From Multifurca ochricompacta (Eukaryota > Basidiomycota > Agaricomycetes > Russulales > Russulaceae): 64,000 nt of DNA. A program made the translations under genes and the position numbers. This document shows positions 31,487 through 43,690 of the stretch, one piece after another (the first letter of the stretch is position 1; the number at the start of each line of letters is the position of its first letter). Location: positions 24,015 through 88,014 of the forward strand of contig WTXG01000153.1 of the NCBI GenBank assembly GCA_022496185.1, given 5' to 3'. Under the pieces are notes generated by a model. It worked only from the letters and a program-made list of their open reading frames with translations. It did no database searches and had not been told where the DNA came from.

Positions 31487-34342
31487 GTGCCTGAGAACAA
31501 GCAAAGAAAGCTTGATCTGAGATCAATCGAGATGATGCTTGTTGGGTATGAGCTGGGTTCTAAGGGTTACTGGCTATGGAACAAGAGTACCCAAGCAGTC
31601 ATCCTGTCACACAACATGACATTCAATGAATGCTCCTTTCCTTTTCAGGACAATGGTGAGCCATCCATTCATTCTGATCAACCTAAGGCCCTGGAGGGGC
31701 CACTGGCCATTACATTCCCTATGGCTGTCCCTATGCAAACTCAAGGGGAGGTCGATCTGCCAAGGACACCATCCCCTGTTGCCACACAAACCCCAAGTTC
31801 TGGTAATACAGTCTGGGTTACCCTGCCTTCATGCCCCACAATGCAAGAGCCTCTGCCCTGTGCACCACACAACTGGTTTCTCCAGACTCAGCAGACTGTT
31901 GTCCCCACTTTGGAGGACATGCCCCCTCGGAGACTGCGAGAGAACCCTTGCAGGAATCCACATTACTTTGGTGATGATAATGCCAAGTTAGGTGAGGATG
32001 GGCAACTCAGGCATCGTGCTTTGCTCATGGCAGCTGCATATAGTGATCTGCTCACATATTGGGAGGCGATGAAGTCAGACTATGCTAGCAACTGGCAGGA
32101 TGTGTGCCAATACGAAATGGACACACTAGCCAAGAATGGAACTTGGATGCTAGTGGACTTACTGGCCAATTGGAAGGCTGTGAAGTCCAAGTGGGTTTTC
32201 AAGTGCAAAGCTGATGGATGCTTTCGTGCACACTTAGTTGCTAAGGGATTCACGCAAATTCAAGGTATTGATTATGATGAAACATTTTCTCCAGTGGCCT
32301 GGTTTGAGTCTTTGAGACTGCTGCTAGTGTTGGCTGCACTAGAGGATTGGGAGATCCATCAAATGGACATCAAGTCGGCGTTCCTGAATGGACTACTGGA
32401 TGAGGAAATTTACATGGAGCAACCAGAGGGTTTCATCACATTGGGCCAGATGAATAAGGTATGCCTACTGAAAAAGGCAATTTACAGACTCAAACAAGCC
32501 TCACATGCATGGAACTTGCAATTCCATGGAGTTCTATTGGAGCTCAGCTTCACATGCACATTTTCTGATGCCAGGGTATATGTGCGTCATCGTCAAGATG
32601 GGGAGGGTACAGCAATCATAATCCTCTATGTCAACGACATCACTATCTTAGGCGATACTCTCAAGGAGGTTAACTGGATCAAGGGGATCTTATCTAAGCG
32701 CTATGAAATGACAGATCTAGGTGAGATCGACTCATATCTTGGAGTCCAGATCACATGCAACAGATCTATCAAGTGTCTGGAAATTGATCAATTGTGACGC
32801 TTTTTGTTGATGTAACAGTTTGTGATGTGTGTGTTATGCATGTGTGACGTTTTGTGATGGATTTCAACCCACGTGCATTCGACTTTTGTTTCAATGTTTC
32901 AACTTCTTACTCTGAGTCATGTGACTGGAGTTGATGATCTTTCTTATCTGATCTGATTTTCTGACTTAGACTGACTTGGACTGACACTCCTTTGCTTTTG
33001 GGAGTGGGTGCAACACCACTTGCTTTTCCCTGTCTCAATCTCCACTGGAGATTCACATGGACATTTACTTTACTATATTGAATCTTCTACTTTACTTACA
33101 AAGACACTAGAGTACTTGTATTTAAGCAGTACATACTGGAGAGACAGACTTTAAGTCTGTTCTCTTGTATCTAATACAGGTTTACTGTTCTTCACCAGAA
33201 CCCCTCTTGAACTTCCTAAGCTGCAACTTAGGAAGCCTTCACCCCAGATCCTCAGCAGGGCCTATTGCCACTGCCTCGACTCACTTCTTGCATGCATCCC
33301 TCTTCTTTTGTGTAGGGCCTTGAACCTTGAATGCGGCCCTTGTGGTTTGCCTTGACATCTTGATACTGACGTGTGCCCTCTTGTATCTTGTGGGCTTTTG
33401 AACCTTGACTGCAGCTTGCTGTGGCTTGCCCTGGAACCTTGAATTAGTTTGCCCTTGACAGCTTGACCTTGAAGCTTGCATGCATCTTGCATCTTGAGGA
33501 CCTCAGACCAGAATGATCCTTGACACAGCAGAGACCTGGCTGTGACATCAATCATGGTACATTGGAGAGATCATTGCATGCTTTGGGATGGTGGATGTGA
33601 ACCCTGTGCACACACCACTCCCTGCTGGGGCAGATGTCCATCTGGTAAAGCACACTGAACAGGCTACTCAAACAGAAATCACTTATTATCAACAAATTAT
33701 TGGGAGCCTTCTGTATGTGCAAATTGGGACTTGCCCAGACATTTCTTTTGCTGTAGCATGTCTTGCACAGTATGCAGCAAATCCTTCACTGCAACACCTA
33801 CAACTTGCCAAATATGTGCTGGCTTATCTAAGGAGCACAGCCAACCTTAGGCTTCATTATGATGGAGTGCACAGAGAGGGACTTGTCAGCTACTCAGACT
33901 CCAGTCTTGGGGACCATGCTGACGATCATCATTCCACCTCAGGCTACATCTTTTACTTGCTGACTCATCCATCTCTTGGACCTCACATAAACAGAAGACC
34001 ATTGCCCAAAGCACCACTCACACAGAGTACATGGCACTTGCCAAAGTGGCAAATCAAGCCACTTGGTACCAGAGCTTCCTCTTGGAACTTGGCTATGATG
34101 TTACAGATCTGATTCCCTTACATGGTGATAACAAAGGGGCAGTGGACTTGGCTCTCAACCCCGTAACCAGGCAAAGATCCAAACATACTGCTATCAAATT
34201 CCATGCCATTCGCAAATATGTTGAACAGGGACACATTGATCAAATCAGGACACCCACTGGAGAAATGCTAGCTGATGGATTCACAAAACCACACACACAT
34301 ATGCAACTCCAAGACTTCATCACTGGACTAGGACTTATCTAA
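31487..34342 (+). pseudogene. C4 RT and RNase H, split by a family B solo LTR
   Basis: The first frame (31487-32797) covers the integrase end, a Pro-rich linker and the RT up to LGEIDSYLGVQIT. The catalytic motif reads LYVNDITILG instead of YVDD, so the second Asp is lost. After the LTR the frame resumes at 33548 with GMVDVNPVHTPLPAGADVHL and the RNase H region (SYSDSSLGDHADDHHSTSGY). A frameshift near 33950 leads to the last frame (34031-34342: HGDNKGAVDLALNP, KHTAIKFHAIRKYVE, GEMLADGFTKP). Confidence 0.9.
32793..33547 (+). repeat. Family B solo LTR (755 bp)
   Basis: It starts TGTGACGCTTTTTG, ends GGCTGTGACA, and has an exact duplication TCAAT (32788-32792 and 33548-33552). It is close in length and sequence to the B3 3' LTR (751 bp). 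It contains TATTTAAGC and, about 34 bases on, AAGTCTGTTCT, the predicted transcript start. Confidence 0.95.
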
Positions 34343-34369
34343 TCCAGGATTGTCTCAATCATGGGGGGA

Positions 34370-34665
34370 TGTCAGAAATGGATCAATATGGCCAGGTTGG
34401 ATCAATTGCTAAGTGTGTGGTACTAACAAGTGAGTTGTGTGTTGTGCAGTAGCACATGGACTGCATTTCACCTTCCTGTGAATAGTTTGATACCTCACTT
34501 GATTAGACACAATCCTTCTGAATCTTGGTTACTATAAGCACACTCGTTTACAGTATTTAAAGGACACTTTTACTGTACAGTTCACTTCAGTTCTGACCAT
34601 CATAACTGAATTACAACTACCATTCTAGGTAGTTTGGATTATCTAACCTCAGGCTGCATTCTTTA
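34370..34665 (+). repeat. C4 3' LTR (about 296 bp)
   Basis: It begins TGTCAGAAATGG after the purine tract ATGGGGGGA and ends GGCTGCATTCTTTA, where the 5' copy also stops before the primer site. CAGTATTTAAAGG is the likely promoter. The end lacks the usual CA, so the last few bases are uncertain. Confidence 0.78.
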
Positions 34666-34821
34666 CTAAGTAGTTATGTTTCTCTCCTTATTGTCATGCT
34701 CTTCTCTGTATGCATTCACTTCAGTTTTGACCACAATAACTGACACATTTTTGCTGTCATGTGTTGAACTAGCTACAGTAACAAGTACAAATAGAGTGGA
34801 AATATCTGCACCAACCTGTGA
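34666..34821. other. Spacer between C4 and the LINE tail
   Basis: No coding signal. TTCACTTCAGTTTTGACCAC and AATAACTGACA near 34725 echo the C4 LTR, so this may be an old LTR fragment. Confidence 0.4.
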
Positions 34822-35073
34822 CTTTTTTTTTTTTTTTTTTTTTGAACTTGAGTTTATTGACATGCTTGTGGGACTCAGCCCAATTGCGCAGCTACATCAG
34901 GGTACAATGTAACTACTGTGGGGTGTACATGGAGATGCTGTATCTACAGGACAGGCTATGTGGAAAACTCCAAGAGAAAAACCATGGAGAAAGTACATGG
35001 AGTGGCTGTCCAAGAAAGAGACTGTTCAGAGTAAGGAGAAACTTACAAAGTCCAAGAACCAAAACTAAAGTCC

Positions 35074-35215
35074 TCATGGGGGCTCGTGTGGGCCCCTGGC
35101 AGAGATGGGCTTGAAGAAGGCCTGGGACTTCTGGATGAACTCCAGGAGCTGGGTAGCACAGGTGCAATGGTTGAAGATCTCCACCCAAGTGAGCTCATCA
35201 AAAAGGGAGCCATGG
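35074..35215 (-). pseudogene. LINE ORF, last C-terminal segment
   Basis: After the solo LTR F the minus-strand frame continues from NMDH to GSLFDELTWVEIFNHC, then FIQKSQAFFKPISARGPHEPP and a stop at 35074. The in-frame join across F supports the insertion model. The 230 bases from here to the poly(T) tract are 3' untranslated. Confidence 0.72.
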
Positions 35216-35819
35216 TGTTACGACCTACCCAGCGTACCAAACAGACAGCAAGACACGGGGGATGCACAAGCAGTGACAGCAGCCGCGCGGGGTCCGCAAG
35301 GACATCGCCGGCTTAGTCATGATGTCCCACGCCGAAGTCCAGAAGACAGATACGGCATGAGGTACAGAAGCAGATCACGTGACAGTAAGGTTTGATGCCT
35401 CGTGTACAGAAGGACCCTGAACCTTAGTTGATGTGGGAAGACGGTGGCGCTGGTTCTGATGGAAGGTTCCATAGTCACACGTCCAGAACCACAAGCGTCT
35501 AGATAAGACTGATAAGAACGGATGACTAAGCTAGTACCAGCATGTATATATACCCTAGTTAGTCTCGCTCAGATGGTTCCCCATCTTGAGCTCCTGTGAC
35601 AATCAGTAGCCTTGTGGACCTTTAACTTCCTTCCTTGCGTCTCACCACCCGAACTCGTCCCTTTGGTACTCGTCCTCTGTGACTTGTACACTGAGCCTGT
35701 GACTCTGGTAGACCCTGCATTGGACTTATTGTCTTCCGCATCGACCCAAGATCGTCCCGACCTTGTCTCTGTGACCTAGCCGCCCACACTCGACCGCGTA
35801 TGCCCCTCTGAGCGTAACA
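35216..35819 (+). repeat. Solo LTR F (604 bp)
   Basis: It begins TGTTACGACCTACCC, ends GAGCGTAACA, and has an exact duplication CATGG (35211-35215 and 35820-35824). TGTATATATACCC near 35543 is a TATA box. The ends resemble family A but the body does not, so it belongs to a different Gypsy-like family with no internal copy here. Confidence 0.92.
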
Positions 35820-36218
35820 CATGGTCCATGTTGCATTCTGTCCAAGCTTGGGTGTGTAATGGACAGTCTAGGGTGACATGGTTGAATGTTGCAGGGGTAA
35901 CACTGTTGCAGTGGCAGAGGTGGTCTGCTTCTGGGCGGGAAGAGAAGAAGTGCTTGTGGTACTCAGCTATGAACATGTGGCCAGTGGCCAGTTGAAAGGC
36001 TGTGGATACTGTGTGACATGTGAATGGGTTCTCTTTGCATTTGGTGGTGGTGGCTGTCCAGAGTGGGTGGTTGCTGCCAGTAGGAGGACCCTGGATGGAG
36101 ATCGAATAGGCCTGATGTGCAGCCTGTGACTTGTTATTGAGAGCTTGGGAGCATAGCCACTTGTTGCACCAGTTGTTGTAGGTGCACAAGCAGGACAACA
36201 CTTGCCACTGGAGGGGGG
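35820..36218 (-). pseudogene. LINE ORF, RNase H end and terminal CCHC knuckle
   Basis: The minus frame reads FQLATGHMFIAEYHKHFF and then CHCNSVTPATFNHVTLDC, the arrangement found at the C-terminus of fungal Tad-like LINE ORF2 proteins (an L-x-T-G-H motif, then a C-x-C...H-x4-C knuckle). It is joined in frame to 35074-35215 across F. On the 5' side a one-base shift separates it from the segment beyond A3. Confidence 0.75.
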
Positions 36219-36223
36219 AGGGG

Positions 36224-36797
36224 TGTTACGAACCCCGTCTCTCCTGGTCTTTTTCTTCTTACCCAACGACAACCCCTCCCTGCCGCCTACCCTTCACTAT
36301 CAGATTACGTCTCCATCATGGGATCCATCACGTGCCTTGCTCCCTTCCCCATGATAGTCTTTGTCTTTGTTTGCATCACTGTACTTATGTTTGACCCCCT
36401 TATCTCTTATCTTTATGACCGGACACTTACTTAATTCCCTATCAGAAGCGCGGCTTTACGCCCTCCGCTTTCATATATTCGGGCCCATATGACTCCGTCG
36501 TATCTTATCTTTAGATGCTCATTCGATTACATATATAAGTCCACTGTAGCTACCTTGTAGACCTCAGACTCAACTTATTGAATACATCGGTGCTTGTCTT
36601 CTGGACTCCCCTTTGTCTCTTGAAGATCACTAGTCTCAGTGCTTCTGGCACTTTCCGCTCACCATCGTCTTAGAGAACAGCCTCTTTGACTTTGACTCAT
36701 CACACCCGACTCCAAGGGATCCGATTGATCCCTTATCTAAATCCACAAACCGAGCTGTCACACAAGTCGTGTGGAATGTCCCGCACTGGACATAACA
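36224..36797 (+). repeat. A3 5' LTR (574 bp)
   Basis: TGTTACGAACCCC...GGACATAACA. The TATA box ACATATATAAG lies near 36532 and the transcript-start motif AGACTCAACTT at 36566-36576. Confidence 0.94.
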
Positions 36798-36799
36798 TC

Positions 36800-36810
36800 A
36801 AGTCGAGTCT
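36800..36810 (+). promoter_or_regulatory. A3 self-primer site
   Basis: AAGTCGAGTCT starts 2 bases after the LTR. It is complementary at 10 of 11 positions to AGACTCAACTT in its own LTR, and at all 11 to AGACTCGACTT of the A1 and 42391 LTRs. Confidence 0.7.
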
Positions 36811-36816
36811 CTCATC

Positions 36817-38376
36817 GTGGCTTCCAGCCACAGTCAGACCCTCTTTAAAGAAGAACCCATCGAACGAAGGGACGAGCCTGACCTTTCACAACAAATACTT
36901 GGCTCTGCCACCTGGAAAGACTTTGAGTCCGAGTTTGGATACTACGTCTATCATGACGGAAGATACCAACCGGTAGAATACGACGACAAGAAAAGAGTTT
37001 GGTATCGAATCCAATATTCGGACAGCCGACACTCTTGGGTTACTACAGGACCCACTCCCCCTGAATTTGGATTAGGACCATGGAGGGAAAATCCCCTGGC
37101 CATCGTTACGGACTCTGAACCAGAAGAGTATGTAGAAGAACATAGTGAAGAAGCACTGGTATTAGCGTCAACTACATCCCCAGTTGCACCCACAGTTGTC
37201 ACGTCCAGAGCCCCTGCTTTGACAACTCCCCAGATATCCATACAGTCTACCGACACTGTCACCCCGTTTTACCAGAACATGTCCACCATCGCAGCCCAAC
37301 TTCCAGATCCAGCTCCTCCACCCCCACCAGCCATGTTACCACCCAATATTCCCCCACCATCGGGACGCCTGTCAGGAGTATTACCACAGACGTTCACAGG
37401 AGACCGATCACAAAGCAAAAAATTCATGTTGGAGTTCACCACCTTCAAGAACTTCAACCATGATGTCCCCCAGATCATCAACCCTTTCCAACGCGCCAAC
37501 CTCTTTCTGTCATTGATTCGGGGAGAGGCAGTAGATGACTGGACAATGGAACAGCTGGAATGGCTGAACAAACAGATTGAAAGTGGTCGTCGCACCACCA
37601 GCGAAAGCCTCTGGGAAACTATCGCCCAGAGATTCAAGGATGCTTTTACAGATGGGCAGGCCAAGCAGAAGGCCGCTCGAGAACTTAAGGCTTTGAGAAT
37701 GGAGAAAGGAGAGCTGGACGCCTATGTAGCAAAGTTCAGAAGCCTGGCCAACCAAGCCGGCTATGATACTGATGAAGAGGCAACCTTGGACCTCTTTTCC
37801 CAGGGGTTGCCCAATCCCCTGGTGAAGAACATCATTCAGTTCCATCACCCCAACAACTGGGACTCATGGGTTGATGCTGCTCGACGACAGCAGCAAGACT
37901 ACCTAGACTTCCAAACATGCTTTGGGGTTGACACGAAGAAGGGGAGGACCCGCGATCAGTGGAAGGCTGCCTTCGGAGTTAAACCTGCACATACTAGTCA
38001 GAGGGATCCAAATGCCATGGACACCTCCACCGACAGAACCAGAGTGTGGGTTGCACTCACTGAAGACGAGAGGAAAACCCTGATGAAGGAAGGAAGGTGC
38101 TTTTGCTGTAAAGCCCAGGGGCACATGTCGAGGGAATGCCCGAAAAAGGGGGCACGGGCAGTGGAGGCAACGGTCACGCCCATCCATAATAACCCACCAA
38201 CTATCGACAAAAAGACAAAAGAAGAAAAAGCGCAGGACATATGGGCGAGTATGATGAAAGAAAGTGAAGAAGTAAGGGCCATCTTGGTAGAGAAGGCATT
38301 GCGAAAAAGGATTTTTGATTGGCTCAAACCCATCGGCCTGGGCACGAGCGCTACATGTAACCTCTGTGTATACTAG
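36817..38376 (+). pseudogene. A3 gag, fused to a short out-of-frame tail
   Basis: A 519-codon frame opens with GTG, not ATG; the first in-frame ATG is at about residue 155 (NMSTIAAQL), although the preceding segment is well conserved with A4. Domains: N-terminal segment (WYRIQYSDSRHSW), Pro-rich hinge, Gag core (FTGDRSQSKKFMLEF, WETIAQRFKDAFTDGQAKQKA) and one CCHC knuckle (CFCCKAQGHMSREC). A one-base deletion near 38305 pushes the frame past the normal gag end into a third frame that stops at 38376. Confidence 0.88.
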
Positions 38377-40032
38377 TCGCTTCAAGTTGTTGAAAATACC
38401 AGTACATTTCGAGACTACACAGAAAATGGCCGACCGTGACATCCTGATTGACTCAGGTGCCACCAACAATTTTATCAGCCCACAAATGGCGAAGACCATG
38501 GGATTGGGAATGCTGGCACTTCCCCAGGAAAAGAATATCTGGAATATTGATGGAACTGCCAATCGAGCGGGAAGATTACGCACTATACTGATCTCAATGT
38601 CCAAGTAGGGGAAGTAACGAAAGCCATCCGCTTCCTAGTCACCAATTTAGGCGACGAAGATCTTATCCTAGGGTATCCCTGGCTCGTGGCATTTGAACCA
38701 AAGATTAACTGGAGCGACGTGACTATGGACAAAGAATTCTACCCTGTCCTTATCACGTTGATGGGATATGACTATGCTGCCCGACATTCGATAGCACGAA
38801 GGGTGAAAGAGGAAGAAGATCCGGGTTACGGCTTCACTACGAAGGCATCGGAACTCGCGCAGAAAGCAATAGAGGGACAGGTGGAAAAGACCTTTGAAGA
38901 GGTAGTGCCGCAGGAATATCACCGCCATTGGAAGGTCTTCTTGGAAGAGGAGTCTCAACGTTTCCCGCCTGCACGACCATGGGACCATGCGATTGAATTT
39001 GTACCCGACGCCCCATTAGCAATCGACTGTAAAATCTACCCACTGTCACAGGTGGAACAAACAGCACTCACTGCATTTCTCGAGGAACATCTTGCAAAAG
39101 GGTATATTCGTCCATCAAAGTCACCATACGCGTCACCATTCTTCTTTATCAAAAAGAAAGATGGAAAGCTCCGACCCGTCCAGGATTATCGACGAATCAA
39201 TGCCTACACTGTGAAAAACGCCTATCCACTACCACTTATATCAGAACTCATTGACACCATGCGGGACAAGTCCCTGTTCTCGAAAATGGACGTCCGCTGG
39301 GGATATAACAATGTCCGAATCAAAGAAGGAGATCAGTGTAAAGCAGCGTTCAAAACCAACCAAGGACTTTTCGAACCAAATGTCATGTTTTTCGGCCTCA
39401 CCAACTCGCCAGCCACATTCCAATCCATGATGAATCATATATTCCGCGATCTCATCCTCACTGGCGAGGTGGTGGTGTACATGGACGATATCTTAGTGGC
39501 TACTGCAAATGACCTTGCTCACCACCAAACACGGGTACACCAAGTGCTGGACATTCTACATGAGCATGACCTATACCTTAAACCGGCAAAATGCTCATTT
39601 GAACAGCCAATCGTGGAGTACCTGGGAGTTATCCTAGAAGGAGGACAGGTGCGAATGGACCCAGTAAAAATCCAAGGGGTTCGGGAATGGCCTGTACCCA
39701 TGTGCATCAAGGATGTGCGGTCCTTTGTGGGGTTTTGCAACTTTTACCGACGATTCGTTCGAGGATTCTCTGGTGTTGCCCAGCCACTAAACGAACTGTT
39801 GAAGAAGGATGTACCATGGAAGTGGGCAGAGGAGCAGCAACGCGCCTTTGAGCAGATTCGCAATATCATCAGCTCTGAGCCGGTCCTCCTACAGCCAGAT
39901 TTGGAAAAACCCTTTGAACTGGAAGTCGATGCATCTCACTTTGCCAATGGCACGGTACTGAATCAACAAGATGCAGCCGGATTGCTCCACCCTGTCGCCT
40001 TCTACTCAGAAACGTTCTTGCCGGCAGAGTGA
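38315..40032 (+). pseudogene. A3 pol: protease, RT, part of RNase H
   Basis: The protease (ILIDSGATNNFISPQ) is in 38315-38608. A one-base deletion near 38570 shifts the frame. From 38686 it runs on through RT (KLRPVQDYRRINAY, FSKMDVRWGYNN, VVYMDDILVAT) into RNase H (LEVDASHFANG) and stops at TGA 40030-40032. A4 has CGA (Arg) there, so this is a CGA to TGA nonsense change. Confidence 0.92.
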
Positions 40033-41793
40033 AATTACGACATTTGGGATAGAGAGTTACTGGCCATTGTGAAAGCGCTGCGACACTGGCGACCATACCT
40101 AGCGGGAACCCCTCATAAAACCATTATCCACGCCGACCACTCCAACCTACTTTACTGGAAGGAGCCCCACAAGATTAGTCGGCGAGTTGCTCGCGAGGTT
40201 CTGGAGCTAGAAGAATACAATTTTGTGTTGAAACACATCACAGGTAGCCGCAATGCACGCGCAGATGCGCTATCACGACGACCAGATCTGAACAACAGTG
40301 GGGAGGATAACAATGACATCACAGTACTCCCCGAAGAGGTTTTTGCAAAGACAGCGGTCATCAGTCTTCACGACATGGACTTATGGGCCCAAGTGTCGCA
40401 GAACATAAATCAACAATTATGCGAAACCTGGGCAGATGCACATAACCTGAAAAAAATCAATGGCCTCTGGTGGAAGGACGGAGATCGGCTCATTGTCACC
40501 GGTGGCAACAACATTAAGAGGGGGGTGATCCATTTTCACCACGACCTTCCCTCTGCAGGACATCCTGGCATCGCTAACACATACACTCTTGCCAAACGAG
40601 ACTACTGGTGGCCGAACATGAAGAAAGATGTGGAGGAATACATGAAGGGATGTGCGGACTGCCAGGCCAACAAAGTGAATATGCACCCACACCCACCAGC
40701 ACCGTTCCCAATTGCACCAACAACTTCACAACCATTCCAGACCATTGCCATGGACTTCATTGTCAAACTCCCCACCTCCAGAGGGTTTGACTCAATCCTG
40801 ACCATCACCGACCACGATTATTCAAAAGCAGCACTGTTCGTACCCTGCAAAGAGTCCATTACGGCTGAGGAAGTGGCCAAACTATACCTGAATCATGTCT
40901 ACAGGCACTATGGCCTCCCTGAAAAGATTATTTCAGACCGCGACCCACATTTCACATCGGCGTTCACCAGGGCACTCTGCAAAACGCTGAACATTACCCA
41001 GAACATCTCTATGGCATATCACCCACAGACAGACGGACAGTCAGAAAGAACAAACCAATGGCTCGAACAGTACCTTCGGTTCTGGTGCAACAGACGACAA
41101 GATGATTGGGCTGACTGGCTCGCAACGGCGGAATTTGCACACAATTCCTGGCCCAATGGCACCACAAAACATCCCCCATTCTCACTTATCATGGGATGGA
41201 CACCCCGAACCACATGGACGGGAAAGCCAATGAACGTCCCCTCAGTTACCCAGCGTATCAACCAATGGGAAGAGATCAGGAAATCGGCCAATGAAAACCT
41301 GTTGAAGGCGCAAAAGACCCTGGCAGAGAAGCCCACAAGGTTCATGCCTTATCGAACCAATGACCTGGTGTGGCTGGAAGGGAAGAACATTCACATGTCA
41401 CATCCAACGGCCAAGTTAGCGCCCCAACGTCACGGACCCTTCAAGATAACAAGGAAGCTGTCAGACATGTCATATGAACTCAAACTCCCCCCTGCATGGC
41501 ACATTCACCCGGTCTTCCATGCCAGGTTACTCACCCCTTACAAAGAGACATCTCTGCATGGAGAAAACTTCCCGAGACCGCCACCTGACCTTATCAACGG
41601 GGAAGAAGAGTGGGAAGTAGAACACATTCTAGATTCGAAGCGACAAGGCCGAGGGCGCAAGTTATACTACCTAATCAAGTGGAAGGGATTCCCAGCTTCT
41701 GACAACTCATGGGAACCAGCCGGAGATATTTCTGCCCCGGCCCTTATCGCAGAGTTCCATACCCGACACCCAGAGGCGCCCAAGAACAGTTAA
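40033..41793 (+). pseudogene. A3 pol: RNase H end, integrase, chromodomain
   Basis: The same frame continues after the stop: RNase H ([28 protein letters not shown]), the integrase zinc domain (HFHHDLPSAGHPG, GCADCQ), the core with Asp, Asp and Glu (MDFIV, SDRDPHFTS, SERTNQ) and the chromodomain (WEVEHILDSKRQGRGRKLYYLIKWKGF). It ends at 41793. Only the stop at 40030 separates it from the upstream pol. Confidence 0.93.
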
Positions 41794-41829
41794 AAGAACA
41801 GCCCCAGACTCTCTCAAGTCCCCCAGTAT

Positions 41830-43659
41830 ATGCTACCCCAGCGAATTACTACCACAGAACAATCTATCATGTCTTTCATCGCCGCCTCCGCCGCCATCGA
41901 TGCTTTCGCCTCCCCAATGACTGTTGTCGAAAACTTCCCGTCTGTTCACCTGTCCACTCGTCCCTCCTCCCCCATCGACTATGAAGCTGCAGAAGCCTGC
42001 GTCAAGAACCAGTCCCCAAACCCAAACGACGACTTCACCCACTGTGAAGAGCCCCACCCCAACGACCTGCTCAACGGGGAGATCGATGATGAAGCTCCCG
42101 AATTCCCCTTCATCCCCAACAACCCCAACTCATCCATGTACTTCCCTCTAGAGATCACGATGGCCAACGGTTCCAAGGCCATTGCAAAATATATTTACTA
42201 CACCAACGGAGGGATGGATGTGGCAGGATGCATGAGGAAGGATGGACTGGTTTATGGGGCTCCCGTTTATCTGGAAGAAAGGTACACGGGCCGACTGCAC
42301 CATACACTGACCGATGAGCAGCTGGGCCATCTCGCCGCGGAGGACTGCTGTGCCTTCACGATCGAAGAAGTGTTGAATGACATGAGGCTCTGTTACAATC
42401 TTTACCGAGTAACCCCCTTTTCTTCACCCTCCCTAATGACGACCCTTCTCTACCGCCTACCCTACACTTCACGATTATCTCTCCATCCTGGGACCCATCA
42501 CGTGCCCTGCTTCCGTCCCCATGACTCGCTTTGGACTTGTTGACGTGCTGTATACCTATGTTTGACCCCTTATCTCTTATCTGTTATCTGTCTATCTTTA
42601 CGCTCCGGACACTTACTTAATTCCCTATCAGAAGCTAGGCTTTACGCCCTTCGCTTTCATATATTTGGGCCCACATGACTCCGTTGTCTTATCTATAGAC
42701 GCCCACTCGATTACGTATATAAGTCCGCTGTAGTTACATTGTAGACCTCAGACTCGACTTATTGAATACATTGGTGTTTGTCTTTCGGACTCTCCTTTGA
42801 ACCCTTTGACTCGATCATCTCAGTGCTTTCGGCACTTTCCACTCAACTTTGTCACTAGGGAACGGCCCCTTTGACTTAGACTCTCCCGCTGAAACTCCAA
42901 GAGGTCCTATTGGCCTCTTATCTGAATACACGAACGAAGCCGTCGCACAAGTCGTGCAGGACGTCTCACACCGGACGTAACAGGCTCCCACGCCTTAAGG
43001 CGGAAGTCATGAGACTGCGGAAGAGTATCACCCTACGAAGGACATTGAGCCAGCAGTATAAGGAGCATGCGAAAATGATGGCGAGGCTGACGAATGGAAT
43101 GTTCCAGTTGGAACAGGAGATTGTCGAGATTAGGAAGAGGTTGGAGGTGGGGGATGCGTATCAGATGATCGCTGAAAGGTACGCCGACACCTATGCACGA
43201 CCCCTCCCTCCTTGGACACTGGGGGCAGCCCCGACGCTGCTGCCAAGTTGACTCGAGATGCCACAATTGCACAAGAACCCATGTGGGGAGACCTGCTGGC
43301 GATGTGATAGCAAGTATCACATCAGCTGGAATTGCCCTCTCAACCGCAAGTGGTGTTGACACTGCCGAAGCAATCTTCATTGGAGCCGACACTGTATCTT
43401 TCAACGCGTAGGGGTGGCCCCGACAATCAACAACCCATTGGGCTGGTGTGGCAAGTGTCTCTGTCACAACGTGGGGCATAAAGAGATCGACTGCCCAGTC
43501 TACGATTTATGCCGCGTGTGTGGCCAGCGCGGTCCATATGGCTTCCTTTGCACCCATGCATGCCCGCAGGAGATGGAAACATATCAGATGGACGATCGTA
43601 ATGTAGCTGACAACTACTTGGAGCTGGTGCAGGATGATGACAGTACAAGTCGTTTCTAG
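41830..43659 (+). pseudogene. A3 post-pol ORF, split by a solo LTR
   Basis: ATG at 41830 opens the ORF3 protein (MSFIAASAAIDAFASPM in its N-terminus). It breaks at 42390 (NDMRL) and resumes at 42983 (PRLKAEVMRLRKS). Two further TGA codons, at 43249 and 43357, sit where A4 has Arg. The four knuckles are otherwise kept (CWRCDSKYHISWNC and so on) and the end is QDDDSTSRF. Confidence 0.9.
42391..42982 (+). repeat. Family A solo LTR inside A3 ORF3 (592 bp)
   Basis: TGTTACAATCTTTACC...CCGGACGTAACA with an exact duplication GGCTC (42386-42390 and 42983-42987). Removing it joins the ORF3 frame (NDMRL-PRLK). It holds AGACTCGACTT. Confidence 0.95.
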
Positions 43660-43690
43660 CTGGGACTGCTAGAACCAGAAGAGGGGGTGA

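Larger units (their letters stand above)
27062..34665 (+). mobile_element. Ty1/Copia element C4 with three nested insertions
   Basis: It holds a partial 5' LTR (27062-27269; the left part is beyond B4), leader, gag, protease, integrase, RT, RNase H and a 3' LTR (34370-34665). Nested inside are a family A solo LTR, D3 and a family B solo LTR, each with an exact 5-bp duplication. Several stops and frameshifts mark it as old. Confidence 0.92.

Noticed and set aside
34822..34844. Poly(T) tract as a terminator
   Set aside because: It follows the LINE 3' end and reads as a poly(A) tail on the minus strand.
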